Made by a program: the position numbers and the translations under genes. A DNA stretch of 64,000 nucleotides from NCBI GenBank assembly GCA_021824565.1, contig JAKAKL010000050.1:1-64000 (forward strand), given 5' to 3'. Shown one piece after another: positions 35,039 to 43,675 of this stretch. Source of the DNA: Bacteroidota bacterium. Its GTDB lineage: Bacteria > Bacteroidota > Ignavibacteria > Ignavibacteriales > Ignavibacteriaceae. A model generated the notes under the pieces. The model searched no databases. It was not told where the DNA came from and was given only the letters and a program-made list of their open reading frames with translations. Within the stretch, counting starts at the first letter, position 1. Each line of letters starts with the position of its first letter.

Positions 35039-35473
35039 ATGAATCAACAAATCAATATAAAAATATATAAAATTGACGACTTAAGCCGTCTGAAAAATTC
35101 AACTCTTAGTGATGATTATTTAGTTATATGTATGGGAGAAAATTATGGTATCTGGTATCCCTTCAGATTTATGATCTGGGAGGAAGAATCTTACGAATAC
35201 TTTATAGAGAAGCTTGGAATTTATGATCCGGAAGAATTACGTTTCATTATCCAACAGCTTAACAAAGCTGTTCGAGAAAGTTCGTATACAACAATTACAC
35301 TTACCGATATTATTGAAATAAATAATTTAACTATAGCATATTCCGATAACGGTTTAGCCTTTACAAATATGTTCTGCATTAAACCAAATGGATTTTTGTG
35401 GCATAGAAGATTTAGCGAGGCGGACATGAAGTTAGAAAAAGAGTTGAAGCATAGGTATTGTTCGTTGGATTAG
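35039..35473 (+). CDS. Hypothetical element protein
   Basis: A 144-residue acidic protein with an AAAGGAA ribosome site and no domain I recognise (NQQINIKIYKIDDLSRLK ... YLVICMGENYGIWYPFRFMIWEEESY). It is the last plus-strand gene of the element's left half and ends before a terminator. Confidence 0.7.
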   Translation: MNQQINIKIYKIDDLSRLKNSTLSDDYLVICMGENYGIWYPFRFMIWEEESYEYFIEKLGIYDPEELRFIIQQLNKAVRESSYTTITLTDIIEINNLTIAYSDNGLAFTNMFCIKPNGFLWHRRFSEADMKLEKELKHRYCSLD

Positions 35474-35491
35474 AGAGTTGCCGAATAAAGA

Positions 35492-35525
35492 AAGGCTGTC
35501 TTTGTAAGAGGCAGCCTTATTCTAA
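35492..35525 (+). terminator. Terminator after the hypothetical gene at 35039
   Basis: AAGGCTG (35492-35498) pairs with CAGCCTT (35512-35518), extended by an inner CTT/AAG stem, with a T-rich tail. Confidence 0.75.
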
Positions 35526-35707
35526 ATTTTAGTTTAAGTCTTGATATTATTATTATCAAGATAATATCTTAGATACATCATCATACTTAATATTAAAAAT
35601 ACCATCATGAATTATCAATATTTTTTCACAAAAATGCCGAATGGGTAAATGCTTACCTGCATCACTCAATTGTTCGCAAAAATCCAGTCACTTAATAGAC
35701 TAACATT

Positions 35708-37813
35708 TCATTTCAACAGAATAAGTTTCTTTGTCTCAACAAAACTACCGGACTTCATTGTGTACAAATATACACCGCTAGCTAATTTACTTGCGTTAAA
35801 ATTAACTGTATAATTACCCGGACTTTTATTCTCGTTCACTAAAGTCGCAACTTTTCTCCCTAGTATATTATAAACATTGATAGCCACAAAACTGGTTACC
35901 GGTACAGAATATTCTATTGTACAATTCGGATTAAAAGGGTTTGGATAGTTTTGCAAAAGTATATAATTGCTAGGTAAATTATTTTGCTTCTTACTTACAC
36001 TTGAAATAATTTCCGACAACGGACGTCGCCAAACGCCAAGACCTTCAACGCCAGCAAAGATTAATGAATCTGTAACACTAATTGATTCCACTGAAATGTT
36101 AGCAATATTTGGTAGACCCTCATTCATTTCAATCCAATTATTTCCAAAATTATTTGAATAAAATATTCCTCCATCGGCACACGCAAAAAGATAATTGTTA
36201 TGGATTAATAATTTTCTAATAATTCTTGTTGTAGTAAAATTTGAATCGACAGCATATTTTAAACCATTATTTACTGAAACCCAATCAGCACCATAGTCAG
36301 ATGAAAGATATACACCGCTAATTGTACCCGCATATATATCTGTCCCCATTACAGCAAGCGTATTTACCAATAACGGATACTGAGAACCTTCAATTATCGG
36401 TAATCCATTATTTACACTTTTCCAACTCTTACCGGAATCAGAGGATTGAAACACTCCACCTTGAGTACCGGCAAAAAGGTAATTCCCAATTGCTGCAAAA
36501 GATGTTACAGCTAAATATGGATACATTGATTTATTATCAAGAATAGTCCAATTACTATCATTATTAGTATTTATATAAGACCCGCCTCCGTTGGTCCCGG
36601 CAAAAAGATTATTTCCAGAACTAAAAAGAGTTAAGATATTTTTATTCAAAATTCCTTGGTCAGTTTCTATCCAGTTATTTCCTTTATTTGTTGAATGAAA
36701 TATTCCATCTGCTGTTCCAATGTAAAGGCTATTACTGCTTACATTGATATCATAGGTCTCAAAATTACTTAATCCGTTATTTATTTCTTCCCATGTGTTT
36801 CCGTTGTCATTTGAGATGCTGATTCCTCTTCCATTAGTGGCAGCAAATAAAGTATCCTCAGTTTTCCCCAATGAAAAAACTGTAACGCTATTGAAACCAT
36901 TGTTAATTGGACTCCAATTGCTTCCGTTATCCTTTGACACGAATATTCCTCCGTCAGTTCCGGCATAAAGATTTCCTCCCTTAGGTAGTATTGACCATAC
37001 TGTAAGATTAGTCAATCCATTATTCTTAGCTGCCCAATTGGAACCGTTATCTGAGGATAAAAAGATTCCGCCACCTCGAGTACCCACGTAAATATCTGTC
37101 CCTATAATTGTAATAGATCCAATTCCTAAAGTAGTTAACCCATTGCTGATATTTATCCATGTTGCACCGTTATCTTTCGAAAGATATACACCTTCACTTA
37201 CAGTACCCACAATAATATTTGTGTCTTGTACAGCAATTGTCCAGGCATTCAAAAGATTGCTTTTGCAAGCATTCCAATTAGCTCCTTCATCAGTAGAAAA
37301 AAATATGCCTCCAGAGGTCGCCACAAAGATCTTGCTCGGCGTTGAAGTCATATACCAAACTGTTAGGTTAGTCAATCCATTATTAGATTGGATCCAATTC
37401 TTACCATCGTCAGTAGAAATAAAAATGCCTGAGTTATATGTACCGGATAAAATATTCTTTCCATCTAATAACAATGATGATATGGATGTTCCCGTGGGTA
37501 TTCCATTATTTGTAAGTGTCCAAGTGTGCCCATTATCTTTAGAACGGAAAATGCCATCGAAAGTCCCCGCAAATACTGCACTATCGCTTATGACAATGGA
37601 CTGGACATTAGAACTTTTAAGATTAGAATTTTCCCAATTAACTCCATCATTGGTGGAATAGTATAAGCCGGAATAAGCTCCAAGAAATAATATAGAGTCG
37701 TTCGTTGCAAAACTTCTTACACTGCCGCCATAAGGTCCGTTAGTCTGTACCCACTGTGCATAAACTATAATTGTTGGAAATAATAAGAAAAGAAAAAATA
37801 ACCTTTTTAACAT
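35708..37813 (-). CDS. Secreted Asp-box (BNR-type) beta-propeller protein with T9SS sorting domain
   Basis: A 701-residue secreted protein. ATG 37813 is preferred over 37837 because GGAGG lies just ahead and a signal peptide follows (MLKRLFFLFLLFPTIIVYAQ). Thirteen Asp-box-like repeats (SKDNGSNW, SSDNGSNW, STDDGKNW and so on) occur every 40-50 residues, predicting one or two beta-propellers as in sialidases, Vps10 or photosystem assembly factor-like proteins. Sialidase catalytic residues are not evident. The C-terminus is a T9SS sorting domain (QNYPNPFNPNCTIEYSVP ... KKLILLK). It is host-like in style although it lies within the presumed element. Confidence 0.9.
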   Translation of the reverse strand: MLKRLFFLFLLFPTIIVYAQWVQTNGPYGGSVRSFATNDSILFLGAYSGLYYSTNDGVNWENSNLKSSNVQSIVISDSAVFAGTFDGIFRSKDNGHTWTLTNNGIPTGTSISSLLLDGKNILSGTYNSGIFISTDDGKNWIQSNNGLTNLTVWYMTSTPSKIFVATSGGIFFSTDEGANWNACKSNLLNAWTIAVQDTNIIVGTVSEGVYLSKDNGATWINISNGLTTLGIGSITIIGTDIYVGTRGGGIFLSSDNGSNWAAKNNGLTNLTVWSILPKGGNLYAGTDGGIFVSKDNGSNWSPINNGFNSVTVFSLGKTEDTLFAATNGRGISISNDNGNTWEEINNGLSNFETYDINVSSNSLYIGTADGIFHSTNKGNNWIETDQGILNKNILTLFSSGNNLFAGTNGGGSYINTNNDSNWTILDNKSMYPYLAVTSFAAIGNYLFAGTQGGVFQSSDSGKSWKSVNNGLPIIEGSQYPLLVNTLAVMGTDIYAGTISGVYLSSDYGADWVSVNNGLKYAVDSNFTTTRIIRKLLIHNNYLFACADGGIFYSNNFGNNWIEMNEGLPNIANISVESISVTDSLIFAGVEGLGVWRRPLSEIISSVSKKQNNLPSNYILLQNYPNPFNPNCTIEYSVPVTSFVAINVYNILGRKVATLVNENKSPGNYTVNFNASKLASGVYLYTMKSGSFVETKKLILLK

Positions 37814-37970
37814 AGAGCCTCCACTTGTTAAAATCACTAAAGGAAAAAGCCTTCATAATTACTTAGACTAATTTACTTTATTATTTTAATATAGTGCAAG
37901 AAAAAAAATCATTGAAATATCTTTTAATCTATTTATAATCTTATGCATTCTTCACAAAAATATTTTTCTT

Positions 37971-38071
37971 AAAAAACCCATGCAATATAATTTTGCCCTA
38001 TCCCAACTGTAAAAGAGTGCCTACCGGCTCACCAAACAAACTTGATTTTCCAAAGGGGGAATAGCCCTCAA
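37971..38071 (-). repeat. Structured 100-bp repeat, copy A (3' of small membrane protein gene)
   Basis: Positions 37982-38025 match 41121-41164 at 43 of 44 bases. The next about 38 bases differ but can form a stem in both copies (GGCT with AGCC here), after which GCCCTCAA is shared (38064-38071). On the minus strand both copies lie 60-80 bp past the stop of a paralogous small membrane protein gene and end in a T-run, so they may be conserved 3' UTRs or small RNAs. Confidence 0.7.
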
Positions 38072-38143
38072 TAAAATCGAGATCTAGAAAAAGGAATAAA
38101 AAAATTTTCAATTCCATTTTTTAAGGGCTGCTCTTAAACATTC

Positions 38144-38422
38144 TTATGAACTAATTAACAGGATCATTAGTATCCCAACTATTACGCTAATTATCACTAC
38201 AGGAAAAGTACTCCATCCATGTATTATGTGTAAATACCGAAATGCCATTGCTGCTGCTCCCAAAGCCGTTAGATGCACACGATGTATCCAAATCGAAAAA
38301 GCGTAGAATAATAAGCTCAATAAAAAGCAAGAAAGTACTATTACAACAAAATTAGAGTATGTCAATAAATTGAGAACTGATAACGTTACAAAAATTAAAA
38401 AACTAATTACTTTTCGTGCCAT
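38144..38422 (-). CDS. Small membrane protein, paralogue of the protein at 41282
   Basis: A 92-residue protein with about three hydrophobic helices. The frame extends to 38488, but ATG 38422 has an AGGAG site nine bases ahead. It shares the motif FRYLHIIHGWS with YRYFHIVLHWN of the 41282 protein, in the same position before the last helix. Both are followed by the same structured repeat. Function is unknown. Confidence 0.7.
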   Translation of the reverse strand: MARKVISFLIFVTLSVLNLLTYSNFVVIVLSCFLLSLLFYAFSIWIHRVHLTALGAAAMAFRYLHIIHGWSTFPVVIISVIVGILMILLISS

Positions 38423-38445
38423 GTAGATAAAACTCCTATAAAATC

Positions 38446-38655
38446 TCAATTGATTATACTTTGTATTATCGATAAGTGTGTTAACCAATTCTTTATGAAA
38501 GCCTCCATTTTTTCAAATGCCTCATCAATGTTACCCGAGGGTAATGAGAATCTTATCTTGTTAAAGATTCCGTCATCACTTCTTAATAAAAGAATCGAAA
38601 TTTCATTCAGGTATTCATTATTTTATAATAACTTTTTGTATCTAAAAATTGCCAT
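38446..38655 (-). pseudogene. Small gene interrupted by an in-frame TAA
   Basis: Starting at ATG 38655, the frame reads MAIFRYKKLL, then TAA, then continues in the same frame for 58 codons (NNEYLNEISILLLRSDDGIFNKIRF ... KNWLTH). The start follows the previous frame's stop as TAAATG, typical of operon genes, so this looks like a real gene with one nonsense change. Confidence 0.55.
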
Positions 38656-38978
38656 TTAAAACCTTAGCTCACTTTCATTCTCAAAAGCAAAAGGATCTTT
38701 AAGGACAAGCTTTACATCTTTATAAATTTTTTCATTTTCCATTTCAGAAATTGCACTTATACATTCTTCAAATTCAATTTGACACTACCGGCAGTCAAGA
38801 TTTTCAGGAACTTCCTTTCCTTCATTATATACTGTTATTGTAAAGTAACCGTATACTTCACTTGCATATCTGAGCTGACAAAGTCATTCTCATCTTTTTT
38901 CCAATCAAAATAATATTCGCCAATTCTTTCAGGAATATTTTCTTCACTTCTTAATAGTTCTTTAAAGTCCTTAGTCAT
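38656..38978 (-). pseudogene. Small gene with a frameshift and an in-frame TAG
   Basis: From ATG 38978 (ribosome site GGGAG) the frame reads MTKDFKELLRSEENIPERIGEYYFDWKKDENDF, then needs a frameshift to continue as RYASEVYGYFTITVYNEGKEVPENLDC, meets a TAG, and goes on as CQIEFEECISAISEMENEKIYKDVKL to a TAA at 38656. Protein-like composition on both sides supports a decayed gene of about 105 codons. I recognise no family. Confidence 0.6.
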
Positions 38979-39013
38979 TATTTTCTCCCTATTAGTAATT
39001 TCAATATTTCATT

Positions 39014-39445
39014 TCATAAAATTTTTTTTAACGACATAATCACCTCTTCTTTAATATAAATTTTATCATCTTCGACTTTAAGGACTATTTTTGTAAATTC
39101 ATTTACGAAGTTCTTAAATGCTATATACATCCATTCCTTTGAAATTTTTACATCTTCAAATAGAAAAAATACTTCACTATTTGTCGATAATAAATTATTT
39201 AATGCAATGTCGATTTTAATATCGGATGTTTCTCCCTTTAATAATACTGATAACATTAAGTGTTTATCCTTAGTTATTTTGAAGCTGGCTTCTTCTATCA
39301 TTTCTTTTACTTTTTTTACATTTATTATTAATTTATTTTTTCCCTTTGGTATCAATATTTTCATAGGCGGCCATAAAAAGTCGAATAGACTTGAGAATTT
39401 TCTCCCGGCGATATTTATCAAATTTCTTTTTATTGAATTAAACAT
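39014..39445 (-). CDS. Hypothetical protein
   Basis: A 143-residue basic protein without recognisable domain (LINIAGRKFSSLFDFLWPPMKILIPKGKNKL ... KEEVIMSLKKIL); it looks like an alpha/beta fold with one amphipathic N-terminal region. It lies downstream of the two-helix membrane protein and EcsC-family genes on the same strand and may form a group with them. Confidence 0.6.
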   Translation of the reverse strand: MFNSIKRNLINIAGRKFSSLFDFLWPPMKILIPKGKNKLIINVKKVKEMIEEASFKITKDKHLMLSVLLKGETSDIKIDIALNNLLSTNSEVFFLFEDVKISKEWMYIAFKNFVNEFTKIVLKVEDDKIYIKEEVIMSLKKIL

Positions 39446-39500
39446 AATACTCTTTAATTTTTTTTAGTAAACAATTACTCTATCATAACCCTTGGACAAT

Positions 39501-39911
39501 CTATTTTCGTGATCGTGGTTCAAGTATCCATTCGTACTTACCTGTTTCCTTGTTAAAGGTCATTATTGATTTGTATTTAGCCCTTGTTATCAAGATTGTT
39601 ATAATTACACCACCACCTGCTAATGTCATAATAGTTCCACCAATAACTAGAGTACCTAGTTTTGTAGTGGGCTCTGGATCCAGAAAAGCTAATACTAATG
39701 CCCCTGCTCCAATCAACATCATAGTACCTCCACCTGCTGCACCTATCCATTTATCTGCAGAATATCTGTCATAACCAAGCGGGTTAAATTTTTTATCATC
39801 GGTTGAAATAATAAAAGTTTCTTTATTCTTCATAGCTTTCGCAATTTCGTTTAAAGAAGTTTTATCTTTATACTCAATTTTTTTTGTTCCATCAAAATTC
39901 TGATCGGTCAT
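39501..39911 (-). CDS. Two-helix membrane protein
   Basis: A 136-residue protein with a soluble N-terminus (about 55 residues) and two glycine-rich membrane helices (WIGAAGGGTMMLIGAGALVLAFL and LVIGGTIMTLAGGGVIITILI), then a short basic tail. No family is recognised. It sits between the EcsC-family gene and a hypothetical gene in one direction. Confidence 0.7.
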   Translation of the reverse strand: MTDQNFDGTKKIEYKDKTSLNEIAKAMKNKETFIISTDDKKFNPLGYDRYSADKWIGAAGGGTMMLIGAGALVLAFLDPEPTTKLGTLVIGGTIMTLAGGGVIITILITRAKYKSIMTFNKETGKYEWILEPRSRK

Positions 39912-39969
39912 TTTTACACTCCTAATTAATGTTGATAAAAATATTGTTATTTAGTTTATGAACTTTATT

Positions 39970-40752
39970 TTATTTAATATTATCATAAGTTAATTTCACT
40001 TCTTCTAAACCATATTTTCTTTCAAGACGTCTTATGGTAAAATGGCCGAGTGCCATATCTTGAAAATGATCTATAAATAAAGTGTTAATTAGTGCTCCTC
40101 CAGCTGCTCCAATTAATGGCAGTGCTTCCGCTGCTAATTTTTCAGACACTTGGACACTAAAACGTTCTGCTATTTGTATTATTAGTCGAACAAGCGGAGG
40201 GGCTCCTTCTTCAACCAATCCCTTTTCAGCAATATATTCAGCTGCTTTTGTTACTGTCCTTGCAAGTGCAGTGCGAATGGCAAAATATTTAGATTTAGAA
40301 GCATCATCACTATTGCTCTCACCACCTAAAGCAAAAACTTCAATGGCGGCCATTTTAGATTCAACGCTTCTTATATCTTCCCCTTCACTTCTTGCAATAT
40401 CTAAAATAGATCTCAACATAATTGTTGTTGAAATTGGAAGTTCTACTGCTAAGGCAGGTAACCCGAAAAATCCACCTATGAATCCCGTTGTTGCAACTGA
40501 AATAGTATGCCACAAATTTATTGATTTTTTACCAGGCATTTCATTCATTGAAAATACTGCGACATCTGCAGCTTTAATCAATGATGTTTGAGTTATTATA
40601 CTAACTTCCTTTTTCCAATTGTTAGGCAATAAATCAAATCCTTTTCCAATTGGCTTCCCAAACACTTCTGTAATCTTAGCTGCAATACCAGGGTTTTCCA
40701 AAAGCTGTTTTGCGTCTCTTAAAGCATTCATATCATCTGGATGAAAAATCAT
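39970..40752 (-). CDS. EcsC-family protein
   Basis: A 260-residue protein of the EcsC family: helical N-terminus, then the characteristic HTISVATTGFIGGFFGLPALAVELPISTTIMLRSILDIARSEGEDI segment and a C-terminal hydrophobic GAAGGALINTLFIDHFQDMALGHFTIRRLER. EcsC proteins are membrane-associated with unclear function, found beside ABC transporters or alone. The gene has an AAGGAA site and starts 56 bp after a terminator-like hairpin that ends a structured leader RNA. Confidence 0.88.
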   Translation of the reverse strand: MIFHPDDMNALRDAKQLLENPGIAAKITEVFGKPIGKGFDLLPNNWKKEVSIITQTSLIKAADVAVFSMNEMPGKKSINLWHTISVATTGFIGGFFGLPALAVELPISTTIMLRSILDIARSEGEDIRSVESKMAAIEVFALGGESNSDDASKSKYFAIRTALARTVTKAAEYIAEKGLVEEGAPPLVRLIIQIAERFSVQVSEKLAAEALPLIGAAGGALINTLFIDHFQDMALGHFTIRRLERKYGLEEVKLTYDNIK

Positions 40753-40807
40753 AATAATTGTTCCTTATGTATCTAACAAAATATTTATTTCAAGAGTTAG
40801 TTTTAAA

Positions 40808-40970
40808 TAAAAAAGGACGCAACCCAACTTTACGTCCGATATCGAGGTACTGGTATACCTTTGACAAGACTATAAAATAGGCTGCGTCCCATGGGGGACG
40901 CAATCCTACCGCTCGTTTTGTCATGTGAAAATTACCAGTTTTCGATATCAAACGATGCGTAAAGACCACG
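40808..40970 (-). ncRNA. Highly structured leader RNA with terminator, candidate attenuator or riboswitch
   Basis: Read on the minus strand, five nested helices form one long arm: CTTTACG/CGTAAAG (40958-40964 with 40828-40834), GATATCGA/TCGATATC (40942-40949 with 40838-40845), CTGGTA/TACCAG (40933-40938 with 40850-40855), TTGTCA/TGACAA (40918-40923 with 40862-40867) and GCGTCCC/GGGACGC (40895-40901 with 40884-40890). The strand then makes GGACG (40837-40833) and CGTCC (40819-40815) plus six T (40814-40809), a rho-independent terminator. Bases 40828-40837 take part in both the outer helix and the terminator, so the two folds compete. The EcsC-family start codon is 56 bases further on. It matches no RNA family I can name. 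Confidence 0.65.
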
Positions 40971-41109
40971 CAATATTATTTAATAATATATATTTTTTTA
41001 GTTAAACAATTTTCCTTTTTTATTCTGGATAATATTAGAAAAGAATATAGTAATTTGCAAGGAACAGCTTAATTATTCTTGGCGAATCTTTTTTGTTTTT
41101 GATAATTAA

Positions 41110-41212
41110 AAAAAACCCCTGCAATATAATTTTGCCCTATTCCAACTGTAAAAGAGTGCCTACCTATTCATCAAATGAACTTAAGTTTTCATCTGATGGG
41201 GTAAGCCCTCAA
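41110..41212 (-). repeat. Structured 100-bp repeat, copy B (3' of small membrane protein gene)
   Basis: The partner of copy A at 37971-38071: 41121-41164 match with one change, the middle differs but forms its own stem (CATCA with TGATG), and GCCCTCAA is shared (41205-41212). It lies about 70 bp past the stop of the 41282 gene, as copy A does for the 38144 gene. Confidence 0.7.
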
Positions 41213-41281
41213 GTTATTTCAAATACTAAAAACCGTTTCCTAAATTTTTTCGTCCCCAATTTCTCAGTTCCCATATTATTA

Positions 41282-41593
41282 TTATAATCTCTTAATAGCA
41301 TTTTTATCCAAGATCATAAATAATAAAAAATATACTCCAATGCCTATCAAAATTGCTAAGCAGATATTCCAGTGTAAGACGATGTGAAAATATCTATAAC
41401 TGCTAAACCCGGCTAGCGGCAATATTACCCTTTGGGAATCTATTAACACTAAAATTTTTATTAGAAATAAGATTACGATAAAACTAATTGAAAATTCTAA
41501 AATTAAATTCAAAAAACTGACCCGCGTATAAAAATTAAGTTGTAACAAAACAGTTAACAACAGGCTACTGATTATGTATCCGCACAGCCTCAT
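41282..41593 (-). CDS. Small membrane protein, paralogue of the protein at 38144
   Basis: A 103-residue protein with about three membrane helices. ATG 41593 with AAGGAG six bases ahead is preferred over 41617. It shares the R-Y-F/L-H-I-V/I-x-H-W-N region with the 38144 protein. Gene plus downstream repeat form a duplicated unit flanking the EcsC group. Function is unknown. Confidence 0.7.
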   Translation of the reverse strand: MRLCGYIISSLLLTVLLQLNFYTRVSFLNLILEFSISFIVILFLIKILVLIDSQRVILPLAGFSSYRYFHIVLHWNICLAILIGIGVYFLLFMILDKNAIKRL

Positions 41594-41630
41594 AAATACT
41601 CCTTTTTCTCTAAACACAACTTTATAATAT

Positions 41631-41650
41631 AAGGGAGCTTTCGCTCCCTT
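41631..41650 (-). terminator. Terminator after the lipoprotein gene at 41664
   Basis: AAGGGAGC (41631-41638) pairs perfectly with GCTCCCTT (41643-41650) around a 4-base loop, 13 bases past the lipoprotein stop on the minus strand. Confidence 0.75.
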
Positions 41651-41663
41651 CTAGTATATTACT

Positions 41664-42113
41664 CTACTTATTTTCTATCGGATTAAGTTTGATCTTATAG
41701 TATAATTCAGTTTCGTCCGGAAAATTATCTTCACCCCAAACTAGATTCTTTACATCAACTGACTCAGGCAAATCATACATTTCCCAGAGCGGGGATGACT
41801 CCTCAAGCGGCTGTAAGTCTGAAGATGCTCCGTCTATTGGTTTATATAATCTTCCTTCTTTATCTGAAACTGCATAAACAGGGCCAAAGAAATAGATTTC
41901 TTTTTTACCGTTGTTTATAATTTGCCAATTTACCAAAAGCCTTATTCTGCCGGAGACTTTTTGATATGAGGAATTTATGACCATAACTTTTACATCATAT
42001 TTACCGGAGGAATAATTATACTCACACCACTTGCCTTCTGTGCCTACTTTGCTAGCGCAGCCGAAATAAAATATTGAGAAAATAATATATGGTAGTAATA
42101 ATAGTTTCTTCAT
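41664..42113 (-). CDS. Putative lipoprotein, DUF4352-like beta domain
   Basis: A 149-residue protein with a signal peptide and lipobox YFGC (Cys19). The mature part is beta-rich (YDVKVMVINSSYQKVSGRIRLLVNWQIINNGKKEIYF ... YKPIDGASSDLQPLEESS), resembling Ig-like DUF4352-type domains seen in mobile-element lipoproteins. The domain call is tentative. It is followed by a terminator. Confidence 0.7.
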   Translation of the reverse strand: MKKLLLLPYIIFSIFYFGCASKVGTEGKWCEYNYSSGKYDVKVMVINSSYQKVSGRIRLLVNWQIINNGKKEIYFFGPVYAVSDKEGRLYKPIDGASSDLQPLEESSPLWEMYDLPESVDVKNLVWGEDNFPDETELYYKIKLNPIENK

Positions 42114-42228
42114 TGTGATTCCTTAGTTTTAATTATATGATTAATTTTTAGGGCTGCGTGGCAGCAAGCTGATGTAATTAGCATCTAGTCCGCATTTAAT
42201 CAGGCTCCTGCCCGAACCCTTATTTATT

Positions 42229-42429
42229 TTAATTTGATCGTAACCCCAGTAGCTCCCGAACTCTCTGTTCATCAAACTTAGTTTCTGGATAAGTAAATTC
42301 AATAATCGGATCTTCACCGATATTCTTGCTGTCCATATCTACAACTACAATTTTCTGATTAGCTTTTGAAGAGTAAACTTCTGTTATCATACCTTTTAAT
42401 ATTACAAGCACTACTAATTCATTATCCAT
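42229..42429 (-). CDS. Small hypothetical protein
   Basis: A 66-residue protein (MDNELVVLVILKGMITEVYSSKANQK ... RVRELLGLRSN) that starts 7 bp after the DUF932 gene stop with GGAG close to the ATG. No domain is recognised. Operon position supports it as real. Confidence 0.6.
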   Translation of the reverse strand: MDNELVVLVILKGMITEVYSSKANQKIVVVDMDSKNIGEDPIIEFTYPETKFDEQRVRELLGLRSN

Positions 42430-42435
42430 AACTCC

Positions 42436-43191
42436 TCAAAGTTTAAATATCTGACTCACTCTCATTTCATAATAAGCCCTTTGTCTCTGATTTATGAGAT
42501 GGCTTATATAAAACGTAAGCATGTTATAAAGTACCCACTGATTCTGTGGTGGAATTTGTCCTTCAATATATTTTGACAGAGTTTTTCCCATTCTATTTTT
42601 TATTTCCTCTCTTATCTCTTCTGTTACATTAAGATTCTGAAGTACGTTAATGCGTTCTTTAATTACTGGAACCTGATCATAAGTTTTTTCAATCTGTCCT
42701 TTGATATTACCGAGATCAATTCCGCTAGTGTGTTTAGAATAAAACTGTGCAAGCACCTGTCCAAATACCATCCCATTGCCGCAAAGAAATCTTATCGCGC
42801 CCCAAAAGATTCTTACACCCTCAGAACCATCGTATGAGTTATGAAGAAAGAGTGAGAGTGCAATTTCACTTTTTCCGTCGCTAAGCGTAAGATCGGGAAA
42901 AGTAATTTGGAGCCTCATTCGTTTTGAATCTACAAATGAATGCGAATTATCAAAGTGCCATCTGGTATCAAGCTGATGAAGCTGCTCAAGCAGCGGCATT
43001 ATTACATCGCGGTTAGGAATGAGTTTGTAACTATCCTGCATTATCGAGATAAGTTTATTTTTATCACTCCTAACTATGGCTTTGTATTCTTTAGCTGCTC
43101 TGGGATTTTCTTCGAGGTTCTCGAAGTATACTTTTCTTTCCTCAACTGGGAACAAAAATTTGTTCATTCTTCTTTCTATTTGGTGATTCAT
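42436..43191 (-). CDS. DUF932 (phage/plasmid-like) protein
   Basis: A 251-residue protein of the DUF932 family, with DTRWHFDNSHSFVDSKRMRLQITFPDL, ALSLFLHNSYDGSEGVRIFWGAIRFLCGNGMVFG and a helical C-terminus. The family is frequent on phages and plasmids beside recombination genes; its molecular role is not established. AAGGAG precedes the start. It lies in a minus-strand operon running from the amidoligase to 42229. Confidence 0.88.
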   Translation of the reverse strand: MNHQIERRMNKFLFPVEERKVYFENLEENPRAAKEYKAIVRSDKNKLISIMQDSYKLIPNRDVIMPLLEQLHQLDTRWHFDNSHSFVDSKRMRLQITFPDLTLSDGKSEIALSLFLHNSYDGSEGVRIFWGAIRFLCGNGMVFGQVLAQFYSKHTSGIDLGNIKGQIEKTYDQVPVIKERINVLQNLNVTEEIREEIKNRMGKTLSKYIEGQIPPQNQWVLYNMLTFYISHLINQRQRAYYEMRVSQIFKL

Positions 43192-43207
43192 AAAAATTCA
43201 ACTCCTT

Positions 43208-43675
43208 TCAGTTATATCCGTTGCCGTTTATCTTACTGCGGGCAATAAATAAAGTAATAGCTATTCGGTTGACATCGACCATACCGTTCAGCTTCTCTTG
43301 TATCTTCATTGCGTCCTCGTAACTGTGAAGCATTGATTGAAAGTAAGTATCCTTACCATTGATAAGTGTTTCTTTCTTATCTAATACTTCTGCTTTCACA
43401 GGCAATAGTTTCACGTCATATTTAGTAATTACCTTTGTCCCCTTTTGCTCAGCAAGCTTGACGATCTCAAATCGATCTCCTTTGTGAAGATCCTTTATTT
43501 TTTCATGTACATCCTCTGGTGCAAAGAATGATAGCTCTTCGTTTGTTCCGTTCTTAACATTATACAAAAAGTAATCGCCGTAGGTTGAAGTACCCTTTAT
43601 GCATTCATCATACAGCAGTTCTAATACTGTCAGCTTGTTCAGCTCTAACTCCAGTTTCTTCTTCTTCTCTGGCAT
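43208..43675 (-). CDS. Hypothetical protein, possible OB-fold ssDNA-binding protein
   Basis: A 155-residue protein with a charged N-terminus and a beta-rich middle (YGDYFLYNVKNGTNEELSFFAPEDVHEKIKDLHKGDRFEIVKLAEQKGTKVITKYDV) that looks like an OB-fold, then a helical tail. It overlaps the Gam-like gene by 68 bp and precedes DUF932. An ssDNA-binding role fits these neighbours but is inference. Confidence 0.6.
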   Translation of the reverse strand: MPEKKKKLELELNKLTVLELLYDECIKGTSTYGDYFLYNVKNGTNEELSFFAPEDVHEKIKDLHKGDRFEIVKLAEQKGTKVITKYDVKLLPVKAEVLDKKETLINGKDTYFQSMLHSYEDAMKIQEKLNGMVDVNRIAITLFIARSKINGNGYN

